DNA from: Sporichthyaceae bacterium
GTDB taxonomy: Bacteria > Actinomycetota > Actinomycetes > JACCYY01
DNA: 7,675 nucleotides
Assembly (NCBI GenBank): GCA_013696235.1
Contig: JACCYY010000056.1
Coordinates: 1 to 7,675, forward strand
Direction of reading: 5' to 3'
Of the stretch, positions 1 to 5,905 are shown piece by piece. Position 1 is the stretch's first letter. Each line of letters opens with the position of its first letter. The position numbers were made by a program, and so were the translations under genes. Below the pieces are notes generated by a model. That model saw only the letters and a program-made list of their open reading frames with translations. It did no database searches and had not been told where the DNA came from.

Positions 1-50
1 AAGAGCAGCGTTCCGGCGGACAGGGCCGCCCCGATCTTGCGAATCCGCAT
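1..50 (-). CDS. gluB: Amino-acid (glutamate-type) ABC transporter substrate-binding protein, N-terminal fragment
   Basis: Only the first 16 codons lie in the window (ATG at 50-48, running off the left edge). They read MRIRKIGAALSAGTLL, a basic N-terminus followed by a small/hydrophobic stretch, as expected for the signal peptide of a secreted or lipoprotein solute-binding protein. The lipobox, if present, is outside the window. A strong Shine-Dalgarno (AAGGAGG) sits 8 nt upstream and overlaps the gluA stop codon; the two genes are 14 nt apart, so they are almost certainly co-transcribed. In actinobacterial gluABCD operons the binding protein follows the ATPase, which is the main basis for the name. 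The product would capture glutamate or a related polar amino acid outside the membrane. The substrate is inferred from the neighbour, not from this fragment. Confidence 0.7.
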   Translation of the reverse strand, partial: MRIRKIGAALSAGTLL

Positions 51-58
51 CGTCGGTT

Positions 59-65
59 CCTCCTT
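59..65 (-). promoter_or_regulatory. Ribosome binding site of gluB
   Basis: The minus strand reads AAGGAGG, a near-perfect Shine-Dalgarno, with 8 nt to the ATG at 50. It shares a base with the TGA stop of gluA (67-65), so translation of the two genes is probably coupled. It contrasts with gluA itself, which has no such site and looks leaderless. Confidence 0.85.
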
Positions 66-892
66 CAGTGGGTCAGGATCTTGGACAGGAAGTCCTTCGC
101 GCGGTCGGTCCGCGGGTCGGAGAAGAACTGGTCGGGTGTTGACTCCTCGACGATCGCGCCCTCGTCCATGAAGACCACCCGATCGGCTGAGGCGCGCGCG
201 AACCCCATCTCGTGCGTCACGACGACCATCGTCATGCCGTCCTTGGCGAGCTGCTTCATGACGTCGAGCACCTCGTTGATCATCTCCGGGTCGAGGGCCG
301 ACGTCGGCTCGTCGAAGAGGATGACCTTGGGATCCATCGCGAGCGCCCGGGCGATCGCGACGCGTTGCTGCTGGCCACCCGAGAGCTGCGCGGGGTACTT
401 GTCGGCCTGCTCACCGATGCCGACCCGGTCCAGCAGCGCCTTGGCCTTGGCCTCGGCGTCGACCCGCTTGGTCCCGCGGACCTTGATCGGTCCGAGCGCG
501 ACGTTCCCGAGCACCGTCATGTGGGCGAACAGGTTGAACTGCTGGAACACCATGCCGACCTCGGACCTCAACCTCGCGAGGTCCTTGCCCTCGACCGGGA
601 TCGGCGAGCCGTCGATCTCGATCGTGCCGCTCCCGATCGTCTCCAACCGGTTGATCGCGCGGCAGAGCGTGGACTTGCCCGACCCGGACGGGCCGATGAC
701 GATCACCACCTCACCCTTGGCGACGGTGAGGTCGATGTCCTTGAGCACGTGCAGGTCGCCGAAGTGCTTGTTCACCCCACGCATGACGACGACAGGCTCC
801 CCGCGGGCGCGGTCAGCCGCTCGATCGTCAGCGGGCCGATCGTCGGCGGGCCGATCGTCGGCGGGCCGATCGCTGGACGGGGCTCCGGTCAC
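65..892 (-). CDS. gluA: Amino-acid (glutamate-type) ABC transporter ATP-binding protein
   Basis: ATPase subunit of a polar-amino-acid importer (GlnQ/GluA family); it would sit on the cytoplasmic face and drive uptake with the membrane proteins encoded downstream. In the 275-aa protein all signatures are intact: Walker [10 protein letters not shown] (67-75), Q-loop FQQFNLF (116-122), signature LSGGQ (170-174), Walker B VILFDE (190-195), D-loop SALD (198-201) and switch His in VVTHEMGFA (227). The conserved domain begins near residue 33 ([14 protein letters not shown]). The first ~30 residues are a low-complexity charged tail built from four DRPAD-type pentapeptides. The GTG start at 892 is preferred because a -10 element (TACGGT) lies exactly 6 nt upstream, predicting a leaderless mRNA. 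An internal ATG at 784, with GGGGAG 12 nt upstream, would remove the tail and is the alternative. The gene is followed after 14 nt by gluB. GlnQ-like specificity for glutamine cannot be excluded. Confidence 0.95.
   Translation of the reverse strand: MTGAPSSDRPADDRPADDRPADDRAADRARGEPVVVMRGVNKHFGDLHVLKDIDLTVAKGEVVIVIGPSGSGKSTLCRAINRLETIGSGTIEIDGSPIPVEGKDLARLRSEVGMVFQQFNLFAHMTVLGNVALGPIKVRGTKRVDAEAKAKALLDRVGIGEQADKYPAQLSGGQQQRVAIARALAMDPKVILFDEPTSALDPEMINEVLDVMKQLAKDGMTMVVVTHEMGFARASADRVVFMDEGAIVEESTPDQFFSDPRTDRAKDFLSKILTH
812..871 (-). repeat. Four-copy 15-bp tandem repeat inside gluA
   Basis: On the minus strand the unit GATCGGCCCGCCGAC occurs twice exactly, then once with one change (GCT for GCC), then a more diverged fourth copy (GATCGAGCGGCTGAC). 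The units encode [20 protein letters not shown] at residues 8-27 of GluA. The 15-bp period is a multiple of three, so gain or loss of a unit keeps the frame. The grading from identical to diverged copies suggests recent duplication by slippage. Confidence 0.9.
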
Positions 893-902
893 CGCGTGAC
901 CG
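886..902. promoter_or_regulatory. 17-bp palindrome over the gluA -10/start region, possible operator
   Basis: CGGTCAC-CGC-GTGACCG: perfect 7-bp arms with a 3-bp centre. It covers the GTG start codon (892-890) and part of the -10 hexamer (904-899). A dimeric repressor bound here would block RNA polymerase directly. The palindrome is seen; a regulatory role is inference, and no specific regulator is assigned. Confidence 0.4.
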
Positions 903-904
903 TA
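899..904 (-). promoter_or_regulatory. -10 element of the gluA operon
   Basis: The minus strand reads TACGGT (904 to 899), matching the actinobacterial TANNNT -10 consensus. Six bases separate it from the GTG at 892, so transcription would start at or next to the start codon. I see no good -35 hexamer at 17-18 bp; that would fit an activator-dependent promoter. Confidence 0.5.
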
Positions 905-933
905 CCGTTCCCGGCGCCTTGGAGGACAGAAGC

Positions 934-949
934 GTTACTCGCCCGTTAC
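934..949 (-). promoter_or_regulatory. Candidate GlnR-type binding site upstream of gluA
   Basis: The minus strand reads GTAAC-GGGCGA-GTAAC, two identical half-sites with an 11-bp period (one helical turn). This fits the published GlnR patterns GTnAC-n6-GaAAC (Streptomyces; second half-site 4 of 5) and AC-n9-AC (Mycobacterium). It lies 42-57 bp upstream of the predicted gluA start, a usual place for an activator. GlnR controls nitrogen uptake in actinobacteria, so the context fits. The motif is short and the assignment is inference. Confidence 0.45.
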
Positions 950-953
950 GCAT

Positions 954-973
954 CGCGGCGGGACCGGGCCGCG
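954..973 (-). terminator. Possible terminator hairpin after the ubiB-family gene
   Basis: CGCGGC and GCCGCG form a 6-bp all-GC stem with an 8-nt loop, starting 8 nt beyond the TGA of the upstream kinase gene on the minus strand. No T-tract follows, which is common for actinobacterial terminators, but a 6-bp GC stem is weak evidence in a genome this GC-rich. Confidence 0.3.
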
Positions 974-981
974 TTCCGGGC

Positions 982-2964
982 TCAATCCGGGTCCCGACGG
1001 AAGATGATCACCAGGACCCGGAGCACCAGGACGACCGACACGATGAAGAGGGCGTAGCCGAGCAGGGAGAAGAGCTCGATCGCCCCGGTGACGTCCGGGC
1101 CGCCCTCGGTTCCGAGCAGCAGCACCGCCATCAGCCCGGCTGCGGCACCAAGTCCGGCCAGGAGCGTCTGGTGCAGCATCGAGGTGGCGACCCGCCGGTC
1201 CCGGTCGTCGGCGAATAGACGGACGTTGACGCTGAGGCGGCCGTGCTCGACGGCGTCCGCGATCCGTTCCACCCGTCGGGGCAGGCGCCGCAGCAGCGGG
1301 AGCAGCGACGCCAGCTCGTCCTCCAGCGACTGCCGCAGCCGGGCCGGGTCCATCGCCTCGGTCAGCAGCTCACCGCCGACCTCACGAGCCCTGGCCACGA
1401 GGTCGAACTGCGGGTCGATGGCGCTCAGCGTGCCTTCGAGCGTCGCGAACGTGCGGAAGATCGCGGCCACCTGTGGCGGGACGCCCAGGCGGTGCGAGGT
1501 GACGAGGCGGAACAGCGCCGAGAACGCGGTTGCACCCGTGGCAGCGCCTGGTGATGCGTAGCGCACGACCAGAACCCCGACGGAGCGCTCCAGCTCGCGC
1601 TCGTGAATCTGGTCGGGTCGGTCGACGAGCTCCAGCAGGGCGTCGGTGGCAGCTGCCGAGTCGCCCCGGTCGAGGGCTGCCAGCAGGCGACCGATCGCTC
1701 GCCGGGTCGTCCCGTCGATCCGACCGACCGAGCCGAAGTCCAGCAGCCCGAGCGCACCGTCGTCCTGCACGAGGACGTTGCCCGGATGGAGATCCGCGTG
1801 GAACAGGCCGTGCACGAGCAGCTGGTCGAGGACCGACTCGAGCAGCGCGGTCGCGATCTCCCGTCGGCGGTCCGGCCCGAGCCCAACCAGGACCCGCTCG
1901 GCTGATCCGAGCGGCGTCCCGGTCAGGCGCTCCATCACGAGCACCCGCCGGGTGCACAGTCCGTCGATCGGCGCCGGCACCAGGACGTCGTGCGAGCGAG
2001 CGCCGTCCTGCGCGCCGGCCACGCCACGCATGTTGTCCCGCTCGATCGTGAAGTCGAGCTCCTCGCGCAGCGCTTCGGCGAAACCCGCGGCAAGGTGCTG
2101 GAGCCCCACGGACCGCCCCCAGGAAGTGCGGGCCTCCACGGTCCGGGCCAGCCGGAGCAGGATGTCCAGGTCGCGCTCGACGACTCGGGCGATGTCCGGT
2201 CGCTGGACCTTCACCACGACGTCGCGACCGTCGGGCAGCCGGGCGGCGTGCACCTGCGCGACCGACGCTGCCGCGAGGGGACGGCTGTCGACCGTGGCGA
2301 ACACCTCCTCGACCGGTTGCCCGAGCTCCGCCGTGAGGACCGCGGTGACCTCGGCCCAAGAGATCGATGCCGCCTGGTCCTGCAGCTGCGTCAGCTCGTC
2401 GGCGAACTCGAACGGGATCAGGTCACGCCGGGTCGACAGCTGCTGACCGACCTTGACGAACGTGACACCGCCCTCGTCCAGCGCGCGGCGCAACGACCGC
2501 GCCAGCTGCCGGCGGGACGAGGAGGACTCCAGCCCGGTGGGCTGCCGTCCGCGCAGGAAGCGGCCGAGCCCGTGCCGCAGCGCGATCGCCAAGATCTGTG
2601 TGTAGCGGCGGCTCCGCGCGACCCGCGTCCGCCAGCCGCGCCAGAGCTCGATCGGGCCGGGCAGGGATCCGTCTGGGACAAGGACCTCGGCGATCACCAG
2701 CACGATCATCGCCAGCAGGCTGGCCACGCTGACGGCGAGCAGGCCGAGCAGCAGCGCGGTGCCGATGTCGGTCTCCGAGCTCGGGAGCATCGCATCGAGC
2801 AGTGGTCCGGCCAGGAGAAACGCGAGGACGGCCGCGAGCGCCGTACGGACGAGACCGACCCGTACACCGAGCAGCCGACGCAGCACCGCCGCGAAGACGA
2901 GCAGCGTGAGCAGCGTCAGCGGCACGAGCAGCGCGTTGCCGAGCAGCGTCTCCACGATCGGCAT
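982..2964 (-). CDS. UbiB/ABC1 (AarF/COQ8) family atypical kinase with N- and C-terminal membrane segments
   Basis: Membrane-bound ABC1-family protein kinase-like ATPase; relatives (UbiB, COQ8) support quinone/isoprenoid lipid metabolism. From the ATG at 2964 it is 660 aa. Three hydrophobic segments come first (about 6-28, 38-60, 68-96). The family motifs follow in order: KVGQ (171-174), Ala-rich loop AAASVAQVH (231-239), nucleotide-site Lys in VVVKVQRP (252), EELDF...N (301-311), catalytic HADLHPGN (389-396) and DFG (409-411). Two C-terminal membrane helices (about 596-616 and 630-655) end in a short basic tail. Nothing is missing, so it should be active. The reading frame stays open to 3057, but that start would lie inside divergent miaB. 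GGGAGG abuts the ATG at 2964 and is placed better (9 nt) for the GTG at 2955, which may be the true start. It runs convergent with nothing and is followed after 89 bp by gluA in the same direction. Substrate unknown; a menaquinone-related role is only inference. Confidence 0.92.
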   Translation of the reverse strand: MPIVETLLGNALLVPLTLLTLLVFAAVLRRLLGVRVGLVRTALAAVLAFLLAGPLLDAMLPSSETDIGTALLLGLLAVSVASLLAMIVLVIAEVLVPDGSLPGPIELWRGWRTRVARSRRYTQILAIALRHGLGRFLRGRQPTGLESSSSRRQLARSLRRALDEGGVTFVKVGQQLSTRRDLIPFEFADELTQLQDQAASISWAEVTAVLTAELGQPVEEVFATVDSRPLAAASVAQVHAARLPDGRDVVVKVQRPDIARVVERDLDILLRLARTVEARTSWGRSVGLQHLAAGFAEALREELDFTIERDNMRGVAGAQDGARSHDVLVPAPIDGLCTRRVLVMERLTGTPLGSAERVLVGLGPDRRREIATALLESVLDQLLVHGLFHADLHPGNVLVQDDGALGLLDFGSVGRIDGTTRRAIGRLLAALDRGDSAAATDALLELVDRPDQIHERELERSVGVLVVRYASPGAATGATAFSALFRLVTSHRLGVPPQVAAIFRTFATLEGTLSAIDPQFDLVARAREVGGELLTEAMDPARLRQSLEDELASLLPLLRRLPRRVERIADAVEHGRLSVNVRLFADDRDRRVATSMLHQTLLAGLGAAAGLMAVLLLGTEGGPDVTGAIELFSLLGYALFIVSVVLVLRVLVIIFRRDPD

Positions 2965-2970
2965 CCTCCC
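2965..2970 (-). promoter_or_regulatory. Shine-Dalgarno that may decide the ubiB-family start
   Basis: The minus strand reads GGGAGG immediately before the ATG at 2964 (0 nt spacing, too tight) and 9 nt before the in-frame GTG at 2955 (good spacing). This favours GTG 2955 by ribosome geometry, shortening the protein by three residues. A weaker AGGCGG 8 nt upstream of the ATG keeps the ATG possible. Confidence 0.55.
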
Positions 2971-3016
2971 AGCCGCCTGGGTGCTGAGCGCACGTCGGCA
3001 GGCCCGGCGCCCGCCG

Positions 3017-3022
3017 TACCCT
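3017..3022 (+). promoter_or_regulatory. -10 element of miaB
   Basis: TACCCT matches TANNNT and is separated by 9 nt from the miaB ATG at 3032. No convincing Shine-Dalgarno precedes the ATG (only GGTGG), so a leaderless or very short-leader mRNA is likely. The -35 region is not recognisable. The whole divergent spacer to the ubiB-family gene is only 67 bp, so both promoters must be packed into it. Confidence 0.45.
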
Positions 3023-3031
3023 GGTGGCGCC

Positions 3032-4462
3032 ATGACGCGTACGTACGAGGTCCGCACCTACGGGTGCCAGATGAACGTCCACGACTCCGAGCGGCTCTCC
3101 GGGCTGCTCGAGTCGGCCGGCTACCTGCGCGCGGCTCGAGGCTCGACCGCGGACGTCGTGGTCTTCAACACCTGTGCCGTCAGGGAGAACGCGGACAACC
3201 GGCTCTACGGCAACCTCGGCCAGCTTGCCCCGGTCAAGGCCGCGACGCCAGGCATGCAGATCGCGGTGGGCGGGTGCCTGGCGCAGAAGGATCGCGGCGA
3301 GATCACGCGGCGGGCACCGTGGGTGGATGTGGTCTTCGGCACGAACAACATCGGCTCGCTGCCGGTCCTGCTCGAGCGGGCCAGGCACAACGGCGAGGCG
3401 CAGGTCGAGATCATGGAGTCGCTCCAAGTGTTCCCGTCGACGCTGCCGACCCGACGGGAGAGCCCGTACGCCGCCTGGGTGTCCATCAGCGTCGGGTGCA
3501 ACAACACCTGCACGTTCTGCATCGTGCCGAGCCTGCGTGGGACCGAGCGCGACCGCCGGCCGGGCGACGTGCTGGCCGAGATCCGGGCGCTGGTGGCCGA
3601 CGGCGTCCTCGAAGTCACGCTTCTCGGCCAGAACGTGAACTCCTACGGCGTCGAGCTCGGCGACCGGTTCGCGTTCGGGAAGCTGCTCCGCTCCTGCGGC
3701 TCGGTCGACGGGCTGGAGCGGGTGCGGTTCACGTCCCCCCACCCGAAGGACTTCACCGACGACGTGATCGACGCGATGGCCGAGACGGCGAACGTCATGC
3801 CGTCGCTGCACATGCCGTTGCAGTCCGGGTCTGACCGCGTGCTCAAGGCGATGCGCCGCTCGTACCGCCGGGATCGCTACCTCGGGATCATCGACCGAGT
3901 CCGCGCGGCCATGCCCGACGCGGCGATCACCACGGACGTCATCGTCGGGTTTCCCGGCGAGACCGAGGCGGACTTCGCCGACACGCTCGAGGTGGTCCGT
4001 GCAGCGCGGTTCGCGGGCGCGTTCACGTTCCAGTACTCGCCTCGACCCGGTACGCCCGCTGCGGACCTGCCCGACCAGGTGCCGAAGCCCGTCGTCCAGC
4101 AGCGGTACCTCCGGCTCGCGGCACTCCAGGACGAGATGTCGCTGGCCGAGAACGAGGCGATTGTCGGCCGACCGGTCGAGCTGCTCGTCGCGACGGGCGA
4201 GGGCCGCAAGGACGCGGCGACCGCCCGGCGCTCCGGCCGGGCTCGCGACAACCGGCTCGTGCACTTCGCGCCGGCGTCGGTCGAGGTGCGTCCGGGTGAC
4301 GTCGTCTCGGTGGTGATCACCCACGCCGCACCGCACCACCTCGTCGCCGACGGCCCCCTGCTCGACGTCCGGCGTACGCGCGCCGGTGACGTCTGGGCCG
4401 CCCGCACTGACCCATCCCCCGGTGTCATGCTCGGCATGCCGAACGTCGGTGCGCCGGCCTGA
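3032..4462 (+). CDS. miaB: tRNA-2-methylthio-N6-dimethylallyladenosine synthase
   Basis: Cytoplasmic radical-SAM methylthiotransferase that converts i6A37 to ms2i6A37 in tRNAs reading UNN codons, acting after MiaA. The 476-aa product has the full family layout. The N-terminal methylthiotransferase domain carries the three auxiliary-cluster cysteines C12 (TYGCQMN), C48 (NTCAVRENA) and C82 (GGCLAQKD). The radical-SAM domain has CNNTCTFC (C156, C160, C163) followed by IVPSLRG. A TRAM-type RNA-binding domain lies at about 376-445. The TYGCQMN, NTCAVRE and SPHPKDF sequences point to MiaB rather than MtaB or RimO. The ATG at 3032 places TYGCQMN at residues 9-15, as usual for the family, and a -10 element lies just upstream; an in-frame extension upstream would overlap the divergent kinase gene. 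The gene is followed by a long hairpin. The usual actinobacterial neighbourhood (gluABCD on one side, the dioxygenase-like gene before miaA on the other) is present, but with extra genes inserted. Confidence 0.97.
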   Translation: MTRTYEVRTYGCQMNVHDSERLSGLLESAGYLRAARGSTADVVVFNTCAVRENADNRLYGNLGQLAPVKAATPGMQIAVGGCLAQKDRGEITRRAPWVDVVFGTNNIGSLPVLLERARHNGEAQVEIMESLQVFPSTLPTRRESPYAAWVSISVGCNNTCTFCIVPSLRGTERDRRPGDVLAEIRALVADGVLEVTLLGQNVNSYGVELGDRFAFGKLLRSCGSVDGLERVRFTSPHPKDFTDDVIDAMAETANVMPSLHMPLQSGSDRVLKAMRRSYRRDRYLGIIDRVRAAMPDAAITTDVIVGFPGETEADFADTLEVVRAARFAGAFTFQYSPRPGTPAADLPDQVPKPVVQQRYLRLAALQDEMSLAENEAIVGRPVELLVATGEGRKDAATARRSGRARDNRLVHFAPASVEVRPGDVVSVVITHAAPHHLVADGPLLDVRRTRAGDVWAARTDPSPGVMLGMPNVGAPA

Positions 4463-4475
4463 GCCGCTCGTGAGA

Positions 4476-4523
4476 TGCCAGCAGTCGTTGACGCCAAGGC
4501 CGATTCTTCAACGACTTCTGGCA
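4476..4523. terminator. Long hairpin after miaB: terminator or REP-like palindrome
   Basis: Left arm TGCCAGCAGTCGTTGA (4476-4491) and right arm TCAACGACTTCTGGCA (4508-4523) pair at 15 of 16 positions (single C-T mismatch, 4482/4517) around a 16-nt loop. It begins 13 nt after the miaB stop, the position of a terminator, but no T-tract follows. The arms are only about 56% GC, well below the surroundings, which would also suit a dispersed palindromic element. The structure is certain; its role is not. Confidence 0.6.
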
Positions 4524-4600
4524 GTTGAGCACAGCGGTTCGGTCGCGGACCCTGTGGACGGCGCGCGACGCCTCCCCGCGTTGTCGGCGACGGTGGAGCG

Positions 4601-5551
4601 GTGCCCCCGCAGACTCCGGCGCCCGCAACGTTGCTCAACCGGCCCTTTCTCGTCGACGAGGCGCGGCGGGCTGGGATCTCGGCGGAGATGTTGCGGGGTA
4701 GCCGCTTCCGTCGAATCTTCCGCAGCGTGTACGTCGCGTCCGAGGTGCCCGACTGCTTGACGACCCGCGTCGATGCCGTCCGACTCGTGGTCCCCGCGGG
4801 CGCGGTGTTCAGCCACCACACCGCCGCGCAGCTGCGCGGGCTCCCCGTCCCGCCCACCGATCTGATTCATGTGACGATCCAGCCCGGGGTCCGCGGAGCG
4901 AGACGGACCGGTGTGTGCACCCACCAGGGCTCGACGCCGGCCATGGTCCGCGACGGCCGGCGGTTGTCCGCGCCGGCGGAGAACTTCGTCGAGCTCGCGG
5001 AGACGTTGTCGCTGGTGGATCTGGTGATCCTCGGCGACGCGATGGTGCGGAGGGAGCTGGTCACCTGCGCGGACCTGGTCGCCGCGACGGCCTCGACCAG
5101 GCGGCGCCGCGGAGTCCGGCTGGCCCGGGCGGCAGCCGTGATGGTCCGGCCCCGGGTCGACTCACCCATGGAGACCCGGGTCCGGCTGCTCATCGTGCTC
5201 GCCGGACTGCCCGAGCCCGCACCCGGTCACACCGTTCGCGACGCGATCGGTGGCTGGATCGGCGAGGTGGACCTGGCCTACCCCGCAGATCGGATCGCGA
5301 TCGAGTACCACGGCGACGTCCACCGGAGCTCGCCCGGCAAGTGGCGACGCGACATCGCGAAGGCCGAGCTGCTGGCACAGCTCGGCTGGATCGTGATCGT
5401 GCTGACCTCAGAAGACATGTTCGTGCGTCCGGAGCGCACACTGCGCCGGATCCGTGGTGCCCTCGCCAAGGCCGGGCACCCCGGACTGCCGACCGACCCT
5501 GACCCGACCTGGCGCGAACACTTCGTCTCCTCCAGGGCGCACGCCGCATGA
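4601..5551 (+). CDS. AbiEi-like / DUF559 (Vsr-like nuclease fold) domain protein
   Basis: A 316-aa protein of a family frequent in actinobacteria and of unknown function. Residues about 12-80 (FLVDEARRAGIS ... RRIFRSVYV ... FSHHTAAQLRGL) resemble the winged-helix N-terminus of AbiEi-family antitoxin-like proteins. Residues about 185-290 resemble DUF559, related to very-short-patch repair (Vsr) endonucleases of the PD-(D/E)XK fold: SPMETRVR (E192), GEVDLAYP (D224), IAIEYHGDVH (E235, H241), WRRD (D251) and LGWIVIVLTSED. Those acidic residues are candidate metal ligands, but nuclease activity is not shown for this family. No signal peptide or membrane segment is visible, so it is probably cytoplasmic. 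The GTG at 4601 is the first start in the open frame; GGTGGAG precedes it but with only 2 nt spacing, and TTG 4631 is an alternative that still keeps the N-terminal domain. No AbiEii-like toxin partner lies next to it, so a toxin-antitoxin role is not supported. Confidence 0.75.
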   Translation: MPPQTPAPATLLNRPFLVDEARRAGISAEMLRGSRFRRIFRSVYVASEVPDCLTTRVDAVRLVVPAGAVFSHHTAAQLRGLPVPPTDLIHVTIQPGVRGARRTGVCTHQGSTPAMVRDGRRLSAPAENFVELAETLSLVDLVILGDAMVRRELVTCADLVAATASTRRRRGVRLARAAAVMVRPRVDSPMETRVRLLIVLAGLPEPAPGHTVRDAIGGWIGEVDLAYPADRIAIEYHGDVHRSSPGKWRRDIAKAELLAQLGWIVIVLTSEDMFVRPERTLRRIRGALAKAGHPGLPTDPDPTWREHFVSSRAHAA

Positions 5552-5685
5552 GCGCCAAGCGTTGGAGTCGCGGTCCTGTCCGCCCGGGGATCGACGGCAC
5601 TCAGCGCGATGAACGCGATCACGGCGACGTGGTTCCCGGCACCGGTGAAGTCGGCGACGACGCTCTGGCGCGGGAGCCTGCCAGC

Positions 5686-5699
5686 CCGTACTGGTACGG
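5686..5699. promoter_or_regulatory. 14-bp palindrome in the ligase upstream spacer
   Basis: CCGTAC-TG-GTACGG: perfect 6-bp arms with a 2-bp centre, about 207 bp upstream of the ligase start. It could be an operator, but the distance is large, no promoter is recognisable beside it, and such palindromes arise by chance. Confidence 0.2.
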
Positions 5700-5893
5700 A
5701 ACACGGAGGTCGACCGGTACCTGCGCGACGGCAGCCGGACCGGCAGAGATGACCCCGGACGCGGGAAACGGCGACGCCCGCCGGAGCGATCCGACGCGTG
5801 GCGACTCCTGTCGGCGGCCTGCGGCAGGCTCGCCCGACTCAACCGCGTCGTCCGCGTCGGGCGGCTTCAACCGGAGATGTCGTTCGAGGGCGG

Positions 5894-5899
5894 CAGACT
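5894..5899 (+). promoter_or_regulatory. -10-like element of the ligase gene
   Basis: CAGACT keeps the conserved A at position 2 and T at position 6 of TANNNT but has C at position 1. It lies exactly 6 nt before the GTG at 5906, the same spacing seen for gluA and for the gene starting at 7570. No good -35 is visible. A GAGGG about 15 nt before the GTG is too far to be a strong Shine-Dalgarno. Confidence 0.35.
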
Positions 5900-5905
5900 G
5901 CTGGG

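Larger units (their letters stand above)
5552..5905. other. 354-bp non-coding spacer between the DUF559 gene and the ligase
   Basis: This is the only gap over 300 bp. No family-recognisable gene is present. The ligase frame stays open back to a GTG at 5798, but those 36 residues are Arg/Pro/Gln-rich and lie outside the family's usual start. The spacer holds a 14-bp palindrome (5686-5699) and a small hairpin GCCTG-CGG-CAGGC at 5817-5829. Between about 5560 and 5650 the minus strand has a short stretch with coding-like codon use, and the plus strand has a 47-codon frame from ATG 5609 without a ribosome site. I do not annotate either as a gene. Confidence 0.6.

Noticed and set aside
2965..3057. 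Longer N-terminus for the UbiB-family protein from 3057
   Set aside because: It would overlap the first codons of divergent miaB and the miaB -10; the added residues are Arg-rich without a ribosome site.
1990..3834. 614-codon open frame on the plus strand across the kinase and miaB
   Set aside because: It crosses two divergent genes whose own frames carry complete family motifs; composition is that of a shadow.
2423..4339. 638-codon open frame on the minus strand opposite miaB
   Set aside because: It is antisense to a certain miaB, overlaps the kinase gene, is Arg/Ala/Gly-rich and shows no family motif; long shadow frames are expected at this GC content.
4601..5551. A type IV toxin-antitoxin module
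   Set aside because: Only the AbiEi-like N-terminal resemblance is present; there is no AbiEii nucleotidyltransferase gene adjacent.
5798..5905. Longer N-terminus for the DNA ligase from GTG 5798
   Set aside because: The extra 36 residues are low-complexity and basic, while family members start at the equivalent of 5906, which also has a -10-like element 6 nt upstream.
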